Counted from the stretch's first letter, positions 31,201 to 41,545 are shown. The stretch: DNA of 64,000 nt from Planococcus halotolerans (GCF_003289955.1 NZ_QLZR01000001.1:62001-126000), one strand, 5' to 3'. Numbers and translations: made by a program. The notes: generated by a model from the letters alone, not told the origin.

Positions 31201-31320
31201 GTCCAGTCTCCAGCGGCCCAGCTCTTCGGGTCATAAGCCACTTCGGCTGTGCGGCTGAAAACATGCCGCTTCGCCAAATCGTCTTATGCCTTTCAGAGCT
31301 TAACGGGCGCCTTCGCTTTT
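31201..31320 (-). repeat. Long-hairpin repeat, copy 4 (after upp)
   Basis: Starts 2 nt after the upp stop in sense direction, with AAAAGCGAAGGCGCCCGTTA. Directly followed by copy 3 in the same orientation. Confidence 0.85.
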
Positions 31321-31322
31321 CT

Positions 31323-32084
<762 letters not shown>

Positions 32085-32096
32085 TTATTCCAAATA

Positions 32097-32120
32097 AAAA
32101 AACCGGAGCATCTGCTCCGG
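32097..32120 (-). terminator. Terminator of the GGDEF/EAL gene
   Basis: Stem CCGGAGCA(GA)TGCTCCGG on the minus strand followed by seven T, directly after the stop. Confidence 0.92.
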
Positions 32121-32121
32121 C

Positions 32122-34296
32122 CTACAAAAGGTTGGCATCTTCAAGCGGCATCGGCCGGTAAAAATAATATCCCTGGCCGACATGGCATCCCAGATCCAGC
32201 AGCAGCTGTTTCTGTTCTTCCGTTTCCACGCCTTCCGCCACTGCGGTCATGTCCAGGTTTTCCGCCAATTGAATGATGGTCCGGACAATGGCAAGCGTAT
32301 CTGTTTCGTGCATTTTGGAAATGAACGACCGATCGATTTTAATTTCGCTGACCGGAAGCTTCTGCAGGTAACTCAAAGAAGAATACCCGGTGCCGAAATC
32401 ATCCACCGAACTGGTGAAGCCATATTTCGTTAATTGCTTAAAGATTTTTCTTGCGGCTTCGATATCGACAAAGCCGATGCGTTCTGTAATTTCAAGTTGG
32501 ATCAAACGCCGGTCGATATTGTATTCCGCCGTCATGTCCACCAGGTTCGGAACGAACGAATGATGGAAGAAATGATCAGCTGAAACATTAACCGCGACCT
32601 GCTGGAGATTCAGGTTATGCTCCTGGCGATTTTTCAGCCATTCCATTACCTGCTTCAATACATTCTGTTCCAGAACGCGGATCTTGCCATTTTTTTCGGC
32701 TGCCGGTATGAAAACATCCGGTGCAATATTGCCAAGTTCCGGTGAATTCCAGCGGGCCAATGCTTCAAAGCTTAAAATTTTGCCTGTACGCATATCCACT
32801 TTCGGCTGAAGGTGAACTTTTATTTCTTCACGGCGAAGCGCTGCAGTCAGCTCATTGGCTATACGGAGATTTCGCATCATGTACTCATCATGTTCGTTTT
32901 CATAATAGCAGATGGACTCGCCTGCACGCAGTTTCGCTTTTGATAAAGCGCTGTCTGCATAACGGATAAGCTCTTCCACATCCTGCTGCATCGCTGTGAT
33001 GATCGACACACCGGTTTTCAGGGACAGGAACAACTCCATGTCCCTTACTGTAATCGGTTCTGCCAATAATTTAGCAAGCTCTTCCAGGTATTCCGGTATC
33101 TGATCCAGCGGCATCAGGCTGACGAGCGCTAAAGTCGAATCGGAAAACCGGGCGATCAATGCCTCTTTGGAAGAAGTGGCCAAGCCGAAACGCTTCCCGA
33201 TCTCCTGGATCAATTGATCTCCTGCACGATGTCCATATTGATCCACGACTTTGACGTACTCGTCTACGGATAAAAATGCGACGAGCCCCTCTTTGTTTTC
33301 TTCAAGCAAAGACGCCAATTCAATCATGAAATAGTTTCGGTTGCGAAGTCCCGTCGTCCTGTCCGTATAGGCAAGTTTCAACATTTCTTCCTGCTGGCGT
33401 GAATATTTGACTGTCAGCGAAATTGTCGGAGCAATTCTCTCCATGAAAGTATAATCTTTCTCATCCGGTTTAGTCGTCGAAGGGAAATAAATGCCGAGTG
33501 TGCCGATGGCATTTCCGTCTTTGTCGAGGAATGGCACTGACCAGCTGGATTTGAAACCATATTCTACAGCTATGTCGCGATATTCCTCCCACAACTTGTC
33601 TTCAAGCATATTTTCCACGATGACAGACTCACCCCGGTGATAAGCCGCACCGCAGGAGCCTGATTCCGGAGTCGCTTCACGTCCATCGATAAACTCCCGG
33701 AAGCCCTTAGGCATAGAGTTTCCTGCAACATCACGGAATTTATTGTTTTCATCGATAAAAAGAATCGTGCAGGTCGTGCCGTCTTTAAAGAATGATTCGA
33801 TGATTCGGCAAACATTTTCGAGCAGCGAGCCGAGCATATAGCCTTTTTCAATGCCGGTATATGCTTCCTGCTGCAGCTGGATCAATGCTTCTTCCCTTTT
33901 ACGGTCGTTGATATTCTTCATCAGCATCAGCGTGTATCTGTGTTTTCCACCGTCCACGCTGATTGGCTGAATGGTGATTTCATTCCAGAAGGGATTCTTA
34001 TTCTTTTGGTAATTCACGATTTCAAATGTGTCTGCCTTATCGGATAAAGTGCATTTCCGGATTTTTTCGCTAATAACTTTATCCGTTTTTTCCCCGTGCA
34101 AAAAGCTGCCGTTCTTCCCCAAAACATCCGTTTCGGAGTACCCCGTCATGTCGTAGAATGCCTGGTTGGCATAGAGGATCGGCTGCTCATCAAGCTGCGA
34201 ATTGATGACGACAAAACCGGTCTGGAATTCGACACCCAGTCGGCTGAGCCAATCAACGATTATGTATTTTTCTTTTTCTATTTTACTGTTTTGCAT
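32122..34296 (-). CDS. PAS(LOV-like)-GAF-GGDEF-EAL protein, probable c-di-GMP phosphodiesterase
   Basis: 724 residues, soluble. Domains: PAS about 20-135, GAF about 150-305, GGDEF about 310-460, EAL about 475-720. The PAS resembles a LOV domain (TGYSETDVLGKNGSFLHGE; NPFWNEITIQPI), but the photoactive cysteine of NCRFLQ is Gly63. The GGDEF signature is replaced by RFSDST (383-388), so cyclase activity is unlikely. The EAL domain keeps EALAR (511-515), EITE, DDFGTGYSSLSYL and KIDRSF, so it is probably an active phosphodiesterase. Single gene between upp and glyA with its own terminator. GAF suggests small-molecule control; the ligand is unknown. Confidence 0.88.
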   Translation of the reverse strand: MQNSKIEKEKYIIVDWLSRLGVEFQTGFVVINSQLDEQPILYANQAFYDMTGYSETDVLGKNGSFLHGEKTDKVISEKIRKCTLSDKADTFEIVNYQKNKNPFWNEITIQPISVDGGKHRYTLMLMKNINDRKREEALIQLQQEAYTGIEKGYMLGSLLENVCRIIESFFKDGTTCTILFIDENNKFRDVAGNSMPKGFREFIDGREATPESGSCGAAYHRGESVIVENMLEDKLWEEYRDIAVEYGFKSSWSVPFLDKDGNAIGTLGIYFPSTTKPDEKDYTFMERIAPTISLTVKYSRQQEEMLKLAYTDRTTGLRNRNYFMIELASLLEENKEGLVAFLSVDEYVKVVDQYGHRAGDQLIQEIGKRFGLATSSKEALIARFSDSTLALVSLMPLDQIPEYLEELAKLLAEPITVRDMELFLSLKTGVSIITAMQQDVEELIRYADSALSKAKLRAGESICYYENEHDEYMMRNLRIANELTAALRREEIKVHLQPKVDMRTGKILSFEALARWNSPELGNIAPDVFIPAAEKNGKIRVLEQNVLKQVMEWLKNRQEHNLNLQQVAVNVSADHFFHHSFVPNLVDMTAEYNIDRRLIQLEITERIGFVDIEAARKIFKQLTKYGFTSSVDDFGTGYSSLSYLQKLPVSEIKIDRSFISKMHETDTLAIVRTIIQLAENLDMTAVAEGVETEEQKQLLLDLGCHVGQGYYFYRPMPLEDANLL

Positions 34297-34324
34297 CCGG
34301 TACCCCTTCTTTCGTTATCTATGG

Positions 34325-34370
34325 GGAGAAAAATGCAGCTGACTGCCTTTGCCTGACAGCAGCTGCATTC
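34325..34370 (-). terminator. Terminator of glyA
   Basis: Minus-strand arms ATGCAGCTG and CAGCTGCAT (9 bp, palindromic) around a 22-nt loop, then TTTTC. Confidence 0.75.
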
Positions 34371-34372
34371 CC

Positions 34373-35608
34373 TTATTTATATAGCGGGAAGCTGGCTGTC
34401 AATTTTGCAGTGCGGTCAGCCGCTTCTTTCTTCGCTGTTTCGTCTTCTGGGTTTTTGAGGAGCATCGCAATAATTGATGCGACTTCCTTCATTTCTGCTT
34501 CTTTAAAGCCGCGGGATGTTACCGCAGGCGTTCCAAGACGGATCCCTGAAGTCACAAAAGGACTTTCGGGGTCAAATGGAATTGTGTTTTTATTCGTTGT
34601 AATGCCCACTTCATCCAAAACTTTTTCGGCTACTTTGCCCGTAAGATTCAATGAACGCAAGTCAATCAGCATCAGGTGGTTGTCCGTGCCATTCGACACG
34701 ATATCAACGCCCTCTGCCATCAGGCCTTCTGCAAGTGCATCCGCGTTTTTAACAACCTGGTCGATATATTCCTTATATTCAGGCTGCTGTGCTTCGCCGA
34801 ACGCTACCGCTTTTGATGCGATAACGTGCATAAGCGGGCCGCCCTGGATTCCCGGGAATATCGTTTTGTCGATTTTCTTCGCGAATTCCTCTTTGCAGAG
34901 AATCAATCCGCCGCGCGGGCCGCGCAGGGTTTTATGCGTTGTTGAAGTGACAAAATGCGCATGCGGCACTGGATTCGGATGAACTCCTGTTGCGACAAGA
35001 CCAGCAATATGAGCCATGTCGACCATCAGGTAAGCGCCAACTTCATCAGCGATTTCGCGGAATTTCTCAAAATCAAGCTTGCGCGAATAAGCGCTGGCTC
35101 CCGCTACGAGCATTTTCGGTTTATGTTCAAGCGCAGCTTCACGGACTTTATCGTAATCGATCAATTGAGTTTCTTCATCTACACCATATTCCTGGAAATC
35201 ATACTGCATACCACTGAAATTCACTTTGCTGCCATGAGTTAAATGACCGCCGTGGTTCAAGTTCATCCCAAGAACCGTATCGCCTTTTTCAAGAACTGCA
35301 GTATAAACGGCCATATTTGCCTGCGAACCGGAATGCGGCTGGACATTGGCATGATCAGCACCGAAAATTTCTTTCAGGCGATCTCTGGCAATATTTTCCA
35401 CAACATCAACGAATTCACAGCCCCCATAATAGCGTTTGCCCGGGTAGCCTTCCGCGTATTTATTCGTCAATACAGAGCCTTGCGCATCCATAACGGCCTG
35501 CGACACAAAGTTTTCTGATGCAATCAGTTCGATATTCGCTTCCTGGCGTTCTTTTTCCGCATTCATTGCTTCATATACTGCCTGGTCTTGCGCTTTAATC
35601 AAATCCAT
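34373..35608 (-). CDS. glyA: Serine hydroxymethyltransferase
   Basis: 411 residues. [20 protein letters not shown] start, [23 protein letters not shown], and the PLP-lysine motif [14 protein letters not shown]. It interconverts serine and glycine with tetrahydrofolate. The ATG at 35608 has AGGAGG 9 nt upstream and lies inside the last codons of ywlG (14-nt overlap), suggesting coupled translation. Confidence 0.97.
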   Translation of the reverse strand: MDLIKAQDQAVYEAMNAEKERQEANIELIASENFVSQAVMDAQGSVLTNKYAEGYPGKRYYGGCEFVDVVENIARDRLKEIFGADHANVQPHSGSQANMAVYTAVLEKGDTVLGMNLNHGGHLTHGSKVNFSGMQYDFQEYGVDEETQLIDYDKVREAALEHKPKMLVAGASAYSRKLDFEKFREIADEVGAYLMVDMAHIAGLVATGVHPNPVPHAHFVTSTTHKTLRGPRGGLILCKEEFAKKIDKTIFPGIQGGPLMHVIASKAVAFGEAQQPEYKEYIDQVVKNADALAEGLMAEGVDIVSNGTDNHLMLIDLRSLNLTGKVAEKVLDEVGITTNKNTIPFDPESPFVTSGIRLGTPAVTSRGFKEAEMKEVASIIAMLLKNPEDETAKKEAADRTAKLTASFPLYK

Positions 35609-36179
35609 CCTGATTTCCCTCCTGTAATTGAACAAACTCACGATTGTAGCTGGCGCGTTCACCGCCGATCAGTTTCGGTCGGGTGGTTGCTGCAGAAACA
35701 ATCGCATCTCCTATTAGTTTAACAGATGTACGCACCGGAACGGCTACTCTTTTTAAATGCATTCCGATCATTGTCTGGCCGATATCGATTCCTGCATGTG
35801 CTTTAATTTCTTCAACCACCACTGGATCATTCATGCTGCTGTAGGCATAAGCACTCATCGATCCCCCGGCTTTAGGCACAGGAATGACCGAAACCGGGTC
35901 CCAGCCGTATTTTTCCGCTGCATGCCGTTCGATCGTCAGTGCGCGGTTAATATGTTCACAACCTTGGAATGCCAGAAAAATCTTGTGGCGTTCCGCGAAT
36001 TTCTGCAATGGTTCATACAAGCTTTCTGCAATATCCAATCCGCCTCCGGTGCCGATATGCTGTCCAAGCACTTCTGAAGTTGAACAGCCGACAACAAAAA
36101 CCTGGCCTTTCCTGAAATCAATTGTCTGTTCCAGTTCACCCAACGTTTCTTCTAGCTGCAATTGCCATAAAGTTTGCAT
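35595..36179 (-). CDS. ywlG: YwlG, UPF0340/TIGR01440 family protein
   Basis: 194 residues, soluble alpha/beta. Conserved stretches include [35 protein letters not shown] and [11 protein letters not shown]. It is encoded between rpiB and glyA across Bacilli; function unknown. ATG at 36179 with AAGGAG 8 nt upstream. A GTG three codons earlier lies within that site. Confidence 0.85.
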   Translation of the reverse strand: MQTLWQLQLEETLGELEQTIDFRKGQVFVVGCSTSEVLGQHIGTGGGLDIAESLYEPLQKFAERHKIFLAFQGCEHINRALTIERHAAEKYGWDPVSVIPVPKAGGSMSAYAYSSMNDPVVVEEIKAHAGIDIGQTMIGMHLKRVAVPVRTSVKLIGDAIVSAATTRPKLIGGERASYNREFVQLQEGNQDGFD

Positions 36180-36191
36180 GCCGACCACTCC

Positions 36192-36629
36192 TTATTTTTC
36201 TAAGTTTGTGATTTTCTGAACCCGTTTCTCGTGGCGCCCGCCTTCAAACTCTCCTGTCAGCCAGGTTCTTGCAATCTCGCGTGCAAGGCCTCCTCCGACA
36301 ACCCGTTCACCCATTGCGAGGACATTCGAATCGTTATGCCCTCTTGTCGCTTTTGCACTGAAAACATCATGCACTAGAGCACAGCGAATTCCTTTTACTT
36401 TATTGGCTGCAATCGACATTCCGATACCGGTACCGCATATAAGGATGCCGCGGTCCGCTTCCCCTTTTACTACTGCTTCCGCAACCGGAGTCGCATAATC
36501 CGGATAGTCGACAGAGTCATCTGTATGTGGTCCAAAGTCCTGATATTCAATGCCCATCTCGTTTAAAAGATTGACCATTTCCTTGCGAAGATTGTTGCCG
36601 CCGTGATCAGAAGAAATAGCGATTTTCAT
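36192..36629 (-). CDS. rpiB: Ribose-5-phosphate isomerase B
   Basis: 145 residues, RpiB/LacAB family. ISSDHGGNNLRKEM, CGTGIGMSIAANKVKGIRCA (with the active-site cysteine) and ARGHNDSNVLAMGERVVG-type motifs (here ATRGHND) are visible. It interconverts ribose- and ribulose-5-phosphate. ATG at 36629 with AGAGGG 6 nt upstream. Confidence 0.93.
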   Translation of the reverse strand: MKIAISSDHGGNNLRKEMVNLLNEMGIEYQDFGPHTDDSVDYPDYATPVAEAVVKGEADRGILICGTGIGMSIAANKVKGIRCALVHDVFSAKATRGHNDSNVLAMGERVVGGGLAREIARTWLTGEFEGGRHEKRVQKITNLEK

Positions 36630-36773
36630 GTATAACCCTCTTTTCTTTTCTGTTAGTGCATTAAGCTGCCTTATGCTTTTACACTTTGATTTCATTTTAA
36701 CATCTTTATGCGAAAAAACATATAAACGCTGAGCTTTATGGCGTCGAGAGTCTGGGGAAATCTGCACATAAGA

Positions 36774-36802
36774 AAAACCACCCGCAGGATTAGGGTGGCA
36801 AA
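36774..36802 (-). terminator. Terminator of ywlE
   Basis: Minus-strand stem CCACCC(TAATCCTGC)GGGTGG with TTTTT, close after the stop at 36807. Confidence 0.88.
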
Positions 36803-36806
36803 GTTT

Positions 36807-37244
36807 TTATTTTTCCTGCAATAGTTTCTCTTCGAGCCTGCCGATCAATTCATGCAATTCATCAAAAGTCTGCTGATAGACCGAGTAGGAACCGCCATAA
36901 GGATCGCTGACATCTTCCACAGATCCCGTCACGTATTCCTTCAATGTAAATAATTTATCCGAAACATGCGGATGCTGCTGGCGAATGAGCTGTTTATGCG
37001 AAAGGGTCATGGTCAAAACGATATCCGCCCATTCCAATTCTTCCGGCGAAAGCGGCCGTGAGGTATGGTCGAATTCAATTCCCTGTTCTTCAAGAACCGC
37101 GCCGGCATTTTTGGATATCGGCGAACTGCCCGCAAAAACGCCCGCAGACCGCACTTCGATACCCTCTATTTCCTTGGATGCCAAAATAGCTTCCGCCATC
37201 GGGCTTCTGCAAGTATTGCCTGTGCATACAAAAACAATTTTCAT
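36807..37244 (-). CDS. ywlE: Protein-arginine phosphatase YwlE
   Basis: 145 residues, low-molecular-weight phosphatase fold. The P-loop CTGNTCRSP starts at Cys7, and Thr11 is the residue that in B. subtilis YwlE selects phospho-arginine over phosphotyrosine. The general-acid loop is VSDPYGGS. It reverses McsB arginine phosphorylation that marks proteins for ClpCP. Downstream of ywlC with a 25-nt gap. Confidence 0.92.
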   Translation of the reverse strand: MKIVFVCTGNTCRSPMAEAILASKEIEGIEVRSAGVFAGSSPISKNAGAVLEEQGIEFDHTSRPLSPEELEWADIVLTMTLSHKQLIRQQHPHVSDKLFTLKEYVTGSVEDVSDPYGGSYSVYQQTFDELHELIGRLEEKLLQEK

Positions 37245-37269
37245 CCTTTCACCTGCTTTACAAGAATTC

Positions 37270-38262
37270 TTAACTGAACCATTTATGGTCTGCCGCTTTT
37301 TCCAGGCGGTTCATCATGAAATCATTATCATCCCGTTCGCTCGGCACGCCAGTCAAAATCAAATCTGCATCAGTCATATCGCATTTCCTTAAACTGCTGT
37401 ATAAAGTCTCCGGGCTCAACGGAAAGTGAAAATCGGCTTCCGGATATTCGGTGCTGCTCAGGACCGCAACTTTCTTTCCTTTGCCTTGCACATGCTCTAT
37501 TGCTTTCCTGATCAATTTGCTGTCGTCTTCAATCAAGTAGACCGGTGCTTCCGGAGCATAATGCGTATACTTCATGCCCGGCGATTTCGGTACATTGCCA
37601 TGAAGATCAGCAGAAAACCTGATAGTGCCGATAACATTCTCAATCTGTTCTTTTGTGACATTGCCCGGACGAAGAATAACCGGCGGTTCGCTGGTCATGT
37701 CCAGTACTGTCGATTCAATACCGATTTTTGTCGGGCCACCGTCAAGAATCAGCGGTATTTTTTGTTCCATGTCGTGGTAGACATGTTCAGCAAGTGTCGG
37801 ACTCGGCTTGCCGCTGGTATTGGCGCTCGGAGCTGCTATCGGCAGCTGAACACGTTTCAATAGATTCAACGCTACCGGATGGTTCGGCACCCGGATTCCG
37901 ACTGTTTCAAGATCAGCGGTCACATTCTGCGCAAAAATCCGCGGTTTGGATTTCATGATCAGCGTCAAAGCCCCTGGCCAAAACGCATCCATCAGTTTTA
38001 GCGCCTTATCTGAAACGTCATCCACATAGTTGATGGCTGCCTCTTTTGAATCCACATGAACAATCAATGGATTATCAGCGGGCCGGCCTTTCGCCTCGAA
38101 TATTTTTCCGACTGCTTCTGCATTTGTGGCGTCTGCCCCAAGCCCGTAGACTGTTTCGGTCGGAAAAGCGACGATGCCCCCGCTGCGAATGATACCCACA
38201 GCTTGTGCATAAGTTTCTTCTTTATTCACATTTTTGTCCACAAGAATTACTTCTGTACTCAT
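37270..38262 (-). CDS. ywlC: L-threonylcarbamoyladenylate synthase (Sua5/YwlC)
   Basis: 330 residues: N-terminal YrdC domain (about 10-210; AFPTETVYGLGADATN, APSANTSGKPSPT) plus the C-terminal Sua5 domain (about 235-330), joined by a linker. It makes threonylcarbamoyl-AMP for the t6A37 modification of ANN-decoding tRNAs. ATG at 38262 (GGGAG 8 nt upstream). The upstream region carries a DnaA-box cluster. Confidence 0.93.
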   Translation of the reverse strand: MSTEVILVDKNVNKEETYAQAVGIIRSGGIVAFPTETVYGLGADATNAEAVGKIFEAKGRPADNPLIVHVDSKEAAINYVDDVSDKALKLMDAFWPGALTLIMKSKPRIFAQNVTADLETVGIRVPNHPVALNLLKRVQLPIAAPSANTSGKPSPTLAEHVYHDMEQKIPLILDGGPTKIGIESTVLDMTSEPPVILRPGNVTKEQIENVIGTIRFSADLHGNVPKSPGMKYTHYAPEAPVYLIEDDSKLIRKAIEHVQGKGKKVAVLSSTEYPEADFHFPLSPETLYSSLRKCDMTDADLILTGVPSERDDNDFMMNRLEKAADHKWFS

Positions 38263-38297
38263 CTCTGCAACTCCCATTTCCTTAGGTTTCTATGACA

Positions 38298-38350
38298 TTG
38301 TCCACAAATTGTGTATAACTGTATACTTATTATACCCAATTTGTGCACAA
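38298..38350. promoter_or_regulatory. DnaA-box cluster upstream of ywlC
   Basis: Within 53 nt: TTGTCCACA (38298-38306, one mismatch to TTATNCACA), TGTGTATAA (38310-38318, the reverse complement of the perfect box TTATACACA) and TTGTGCACAA (38341-38350, one mismatch on either strand). A further near match, TTATACAGA, lies at 38360. From memory, the ywlC intergenic region is a known stable DnaA-binding site in B. subtilis. Confidence 0.6.
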
Positions 38351-38351
38351 G

Positions 38352-39209
38352 TCAGGTATTTATACAGAAAACCATCCGGTCATTTTTGTTGATATCTTTT
38401 TTGCAATAGATTTTCGCCTGTGGAAAAGCGGTTCTCATCATCTTTTCCACAGCCTCTCCTTGTAAATGGCCGATTTCGAGACCGATTATCCCAGGTTTAT
38501 TCAACAGATCCGGCAAGTCTTCCATCATCTTATAATAGAGAGCCAGACCTTCCTGTTCCGCGAATAAAGCCGAATGCGGTTCGAAATCCTTTACACTATC
38601 TGACATGGATTCCGCTTCCGAATAAGCGATATATGGCGGATTTGACAGGATGACATCCCATTTCTGCCCTTTTAACGGTTCCAATAAATCCCCCAGCTTA
38701 AAATCGACTTCAGCACCAAGCTCACTTGCATTTATCCGAGCAGTATCAAGAGCCTTTTGTGAAATATCAGTCCCCGTAACTTTTGAAGAAGGCATTTCCT
38801 GTTTCATCGTAATGGCAATGATTCCACTGCCTGTACCGATATCAGCAATTGAAGGGGATGGATTTGGAATATGCTTAGCAATCAATTCCAAAGCTTCTTC
38901 GACGAGTTCTTCTGTTTCCGGCCGCGGAATCAGCACATCGGGATTCACGAGAAATTTCCGGCCATAGAATATTTCATGTCCGGTCAGATGCTGCACAGGC
39001 GTCCCTTTGGCATGCTGTTCAATCCCTCTCCAGAATTCTTTAAAGCTGATTTCATCCATGTCATCGCGCATTGAAGCCAGAAGACCAGCCTGGCTAATCC
39101 CAAGTGTATGCTGGAGTAAAATCCTGGCGGCTGCTTCTTCACGTCCATTATCCAATAAATAAGAAGAAGCCCGGTTAAGGGCCTCAAAGATTTTATGCTG
39201 TTTATGCAT
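38352..39209 (-). CDS. prmC: Release factor glutamine methyltransferase
   Basis: 285 residues. N-terminal helical domain, then an AdoMet Rossmann fold: [15 protein letters not shown], and the NPPYIAY motif that binds the substrate glutamine. It methylates the GGQ glutamine of RF1/RF2. Overlaps prfA by 8 nt. In B. subtilis ywkF, spoIIR, ywlA and ywlB lie between it and ywlC; here the gap is about 90 nt. Confidence 0.94.
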   Translation of the reverse strand: MHKQHKIFEALNRASSYLLDNGREEAAARILLQHTLGISQAGLLASMRDDMDEISFKEFWRGIEQHAKGTPVQHLTGHEIFYGRKFLVNPDVLIPRPETEELVEEALELIAKHIPNPSPSIADIGTGSGIIAITMKQEMPSSKVTGTDISQKALDTARINASELGAEVDFKLGDLLEPLKGQKWDVILSNPPYIAYSEAESMSDSVKDFEPHSALFAEQEGLALYYKMMEDLPDLLNKPGIIGLEIGHLQGEAVEKMMRTAFPQAKIYCKKDINKNDRMVFCINT

Positions 39210-40275
39210 TGTTCAGGCTTTCCATTCGTGCAGACTGCTCTTCAACGATCAATGCATCGATCAATTCGTCCATTTTCCCTTGAAGAATCTGATCTAATTT
39301 CTGGATTGTCAAACCAATGCGGTGATCTGTCACGCGGTTCTGCGGGTAATTATACGTACGGATCCGTTCAGAACGGTCGCCGGTTCCCACTGCAGATTTA
39401 CGGACAGCATCATATTCAGCTTGTGCTTCCTGCTGGAATTTATCATAAACACGTGCGCGAAGCACTTTCATGGCACTCGCTTTGTTTTTAATCTGTGATT
39501 TTTCGTCCTGGCATGTTACAACGGTATTCGTCGGAATATGCGTCAGGCGCACCGCTGACATCGTCGTGTTGACCGACTGTCCACCGGCACCCGAAGATGC
39601 ATAGGTATCCACTCGAATATCATTGTCATGTATCTCGACTTCCACTTCTTCAACTTCCGGCAGACAGGCTACCGTCGCTGTTGAAGTATGGATGCGGCCG
39701 CCTGATTCCGTTTCCGGAACACGCTGCACGCGGTGAGCACCGTTTTCGAATTTCATCTTGGAATATGCGCCTTTCCCGGAAATCATGAACACAACTTCCT
39801 TGAAACCGCCAAGCCCTGTTGCAGATGAATCCATAATCGTGACTTTCCAGCCTTTTGACTCGGCGTACCGGCTGTACATCCGGTAAAGATCACCAGCAAA
39901 CAAAGCTGCCTCGTCTCCACCGGCTGCTCCGCGGACTTCCATAATGACGTTTTTATCGTCATTCGGATCTTTCGGTATCAATAAAATATGGAGACGATCT
40001 TCTATCGCTTCCACTTTCTCTTCCAATTCGTTCACTTCTTCTTTGACCATTTCCCGCATGTCAGCATCCATTTTATCATCGAACATCGCTTTGGCATCAG
40101 CCAATTGCGCTTTCAGGTCTTTATATTCGCGGTAAGCTTCTACCGTTTCCTGCAAATCTGATTGCTCTTTGGAATACTCGCGCAGTTTATTGGTGTCACT
40201 GACAATTTCCGGGTCACTTAATAACTCATTCAAACGGTCGTATCGATCTTCAACAGCTTGCAATCGATCAAACAT
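39202..40275 (-). CDS. prfA: Peptide chain release factor 1
   Basis: 357 residues. Helical domain 1, then the catalytic GGQ motif in [12 protein letters not shown] near residue 230 and the conserved [20 protein letters not shown] near residue 285. Recognises UAA/UAG. ATG at 40275 with GAGGTG upstream. Followed by prmC, which modifies the GGQ. Confidence 0.96.
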   Translation of the reverse strand: MFDRLQAVEDRYDRLNELLSDPEIVSDTNKLREYSKEQSDLQETVEAYREYKDLKAQLADAKAMFDDKMDADMREMVKEEVNELEEKVEAIEDRLHILLIPKDPNDDKNVIMEVRGAAGGDEAALFAGDLYRMYSRYAESKGWKVTIMDSSATGLGGFKEVVFMISGKGAYSKMKFENGAHRVQRVPETESGGRIHTSTATVACLPEVEEVEVEIHDNDIRVDTYASSGAGGQSVNTTMSAVRLTHIPTNTVVTCQDEKSQIKNKASAMKVLRARVYDKFQQEAQAEYDAVRKSAVGTGDRSERIRTYNYPQNRVTDHRIGLTIQKLDQILQGKMDELIDALIVEEQSARMESLNNA

Positions 40276-40365
40276 CGCCGTCACCTCAATTTCTTCTTAC
40301 TATTTTGGTTTTCTTCTATTATATAAGTTAAAATATTAAAATACTTAAATACCGCTTCGACGCTT

Positions 40366-40450
40366 AGGACAAGCCTCCCGCAATAAGCCGAGAAGAGCAC
40401 TCGTCTTATTGCTCCGGCCAGTCCATAGGCGCGCCTGCGCTAGAGAAATC
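40366..40450 (-). repeat. Dispersed palindromic element, family B (copy near prfA)
   Basis: Read on the minus strand it has TTTCTCTAGCGCAGGCGCGC, then a stem GCAATAAGACG/CGGCTTATTGC, then GGAGGCTTGTCC. The copy at 50345-50575 carries the same blocks in plus orientation with extra sequence between them. Confidence 0.65.
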
Positions 40451-40455
40451 TCTAG

Positions 40456-40727
40456 AGATATGGAGCAAAACAGCGAAGAGTCGGCCGAAGCCTGCAAGGA
40501 CGACTCTTTGCGACGAAGCTAGCGCAGCGATGCAGGAGCATGGGTTTAAGTTAGTGTAGAACCAGCATGTTGAAACAAAAATCACGTGCTCCTGTCTCTG
40601 CACCGCTACGCTAGCTTCGAGACACAAAAAACGTTGCAGTGCTTTGCACTTCGTCGCAAAGACTTGAACTCGCAAGCTTCGTTCAAGTCTTCGAAGCTGT
40701 TTTGCGGAATATCGGTTACTATAGATT
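40456..40727. mobile_element. Inverted-end palindromic element left of tdk (MITE-like, non-coding)
   Basis: Left end AGATATGGAGCAAAACAGCG and right end CGAAGCTGTTTTGC then GAATATCGGTT. The GCAAAACAGC/GCTGTTTTGC ends can pair. The interior contains another palindromic pair: GCAGGAGCA (40530) against TGCTCCTG (40590), with the CGAAGCTAGCG/CGCTAGCTTCG arms, suggesting nested insertion. The same two ends in opposite orientation lie right of tdk at 41405-41545. No open frame of note. Confidence 0.6.
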
Positions 40728-40765
40728 CTATGTTCTACTTATTCATGTTATATACAGTATCACTT

Positions 40766-41359
40766 TCATTCAGAAACCGTAACGCCTGTCGGCACTTCAT
40801 GGTGGTGGCGGCATCTTGGTTCGTATGCTTCCGATGCCCCAACCAGGATTGTCGGATCGTCCGACCCCGCCGGTTTGCCGTCAATCAGGCGCTGTGTACG
40901 GCTCGCAGGTGAACCGCAAACTGTGCATACTGCCTGCAGTTTGGTAACTTGCTCAGCAATTGCAAGCAAAGACGGCATCGGACCAAAAGGCAGCCCTCTG
41001 AAATCCTGATCCAATCCTGCAACAATCACGCGGAAGCCGTGGTTAGCAAGTTTTTGGACGTTTTCGATGATGCCGTCGTCAAAAAATTGTGCTTCGTCGA
41101 TGGCAATTACATCGAATTCATCTGTAATGTATTCCCACATTTCTTCGGAATGCGAGATTGGCAACGCAATTACTGTCGTGCCGTTATGGGATACGACCGC
41201 TTCTTCACTGTAGCGATTGTCAATTTTCGGTTTGAATACTGCGATTTTCTGTTTGGCAAATTGTGAGCGTTTTACGCGGCGGATCAGTTCTTCCGATTTG
41301 CCGGAAAACATGCTTCCGCAAATCAATTCCACCCAGCCTGTCTGTTTCATTACATACAT
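40766..41359 (-). CDS. tdk: Thymidine kinase
   Basis: 198 residues, type II TK. P-loop [17 protein letters not shown], Walker B-like [12 protein letters not shown], lasso [13 protein letters not shown] and C-terminal RCRHH zinc ligands. Phosphorylates thymidine for salvage. ATG at 41359, AAGGGG 8 nt upstream. The gene is bracketed by inverted copies of a palindromic element. Confidence 0.95.
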   Translation of the reverse strand: MYVMKQTGWVELICGSMFSGKSEELIRRVKRSQFAKQKIAVFKPKIDNRYSEEAVVSHNGTTVIALPISHSEEMWEYITDEFDVIAIDEAQFFDDGIIENVQKLANHGFRVIVAGLDQDFRGLPFGPMPSLLAIAEQVTKLQAVCTVCGSPASRTQRLIDGKPAGSDDPTILVGASEAYEPRCRHHHEVPTGVTVSE

Positions 41360-41404
41360 TTTAGGGACCCCTTTCAAACACTTTGTTAGTTATCTTTATA
41401 TTTT

Positions 41405-41545
41405 TATAAAACCGATATTACGCAAAACAGCTTCGCTTTCCTGGTGGCTTGCGCTGAGCTAACTCGGTCTCGTTTCACTTCGCCCGAGTGGATCTCAGCA
41501 CTTCGCTTGCTCACCTGGGAGTCTTCGCTGTTTTGCTCCATATCT
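41405..41545. mobile_element. Inverted-end palindromic element right of tdk (MITE-like, non-coding)
   Basis: About 140 nt from AACCGATATTACGCAAAACA to TTCGCTGTTTTGCTCCATAT. The two halves fold into one long hairpin (GCAAAACAGC/GCTGTTTTGC, then paired AAGC and CTCAG/CTGAG and CTCGG/CCGAG steps). Its ends are the inverted counterpart of 40456-40727, with 26 of 27 positions matching at the inner end. I recall very similar hairpins scattered in many Bacillaceae genomes. Confidence 0.65.
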
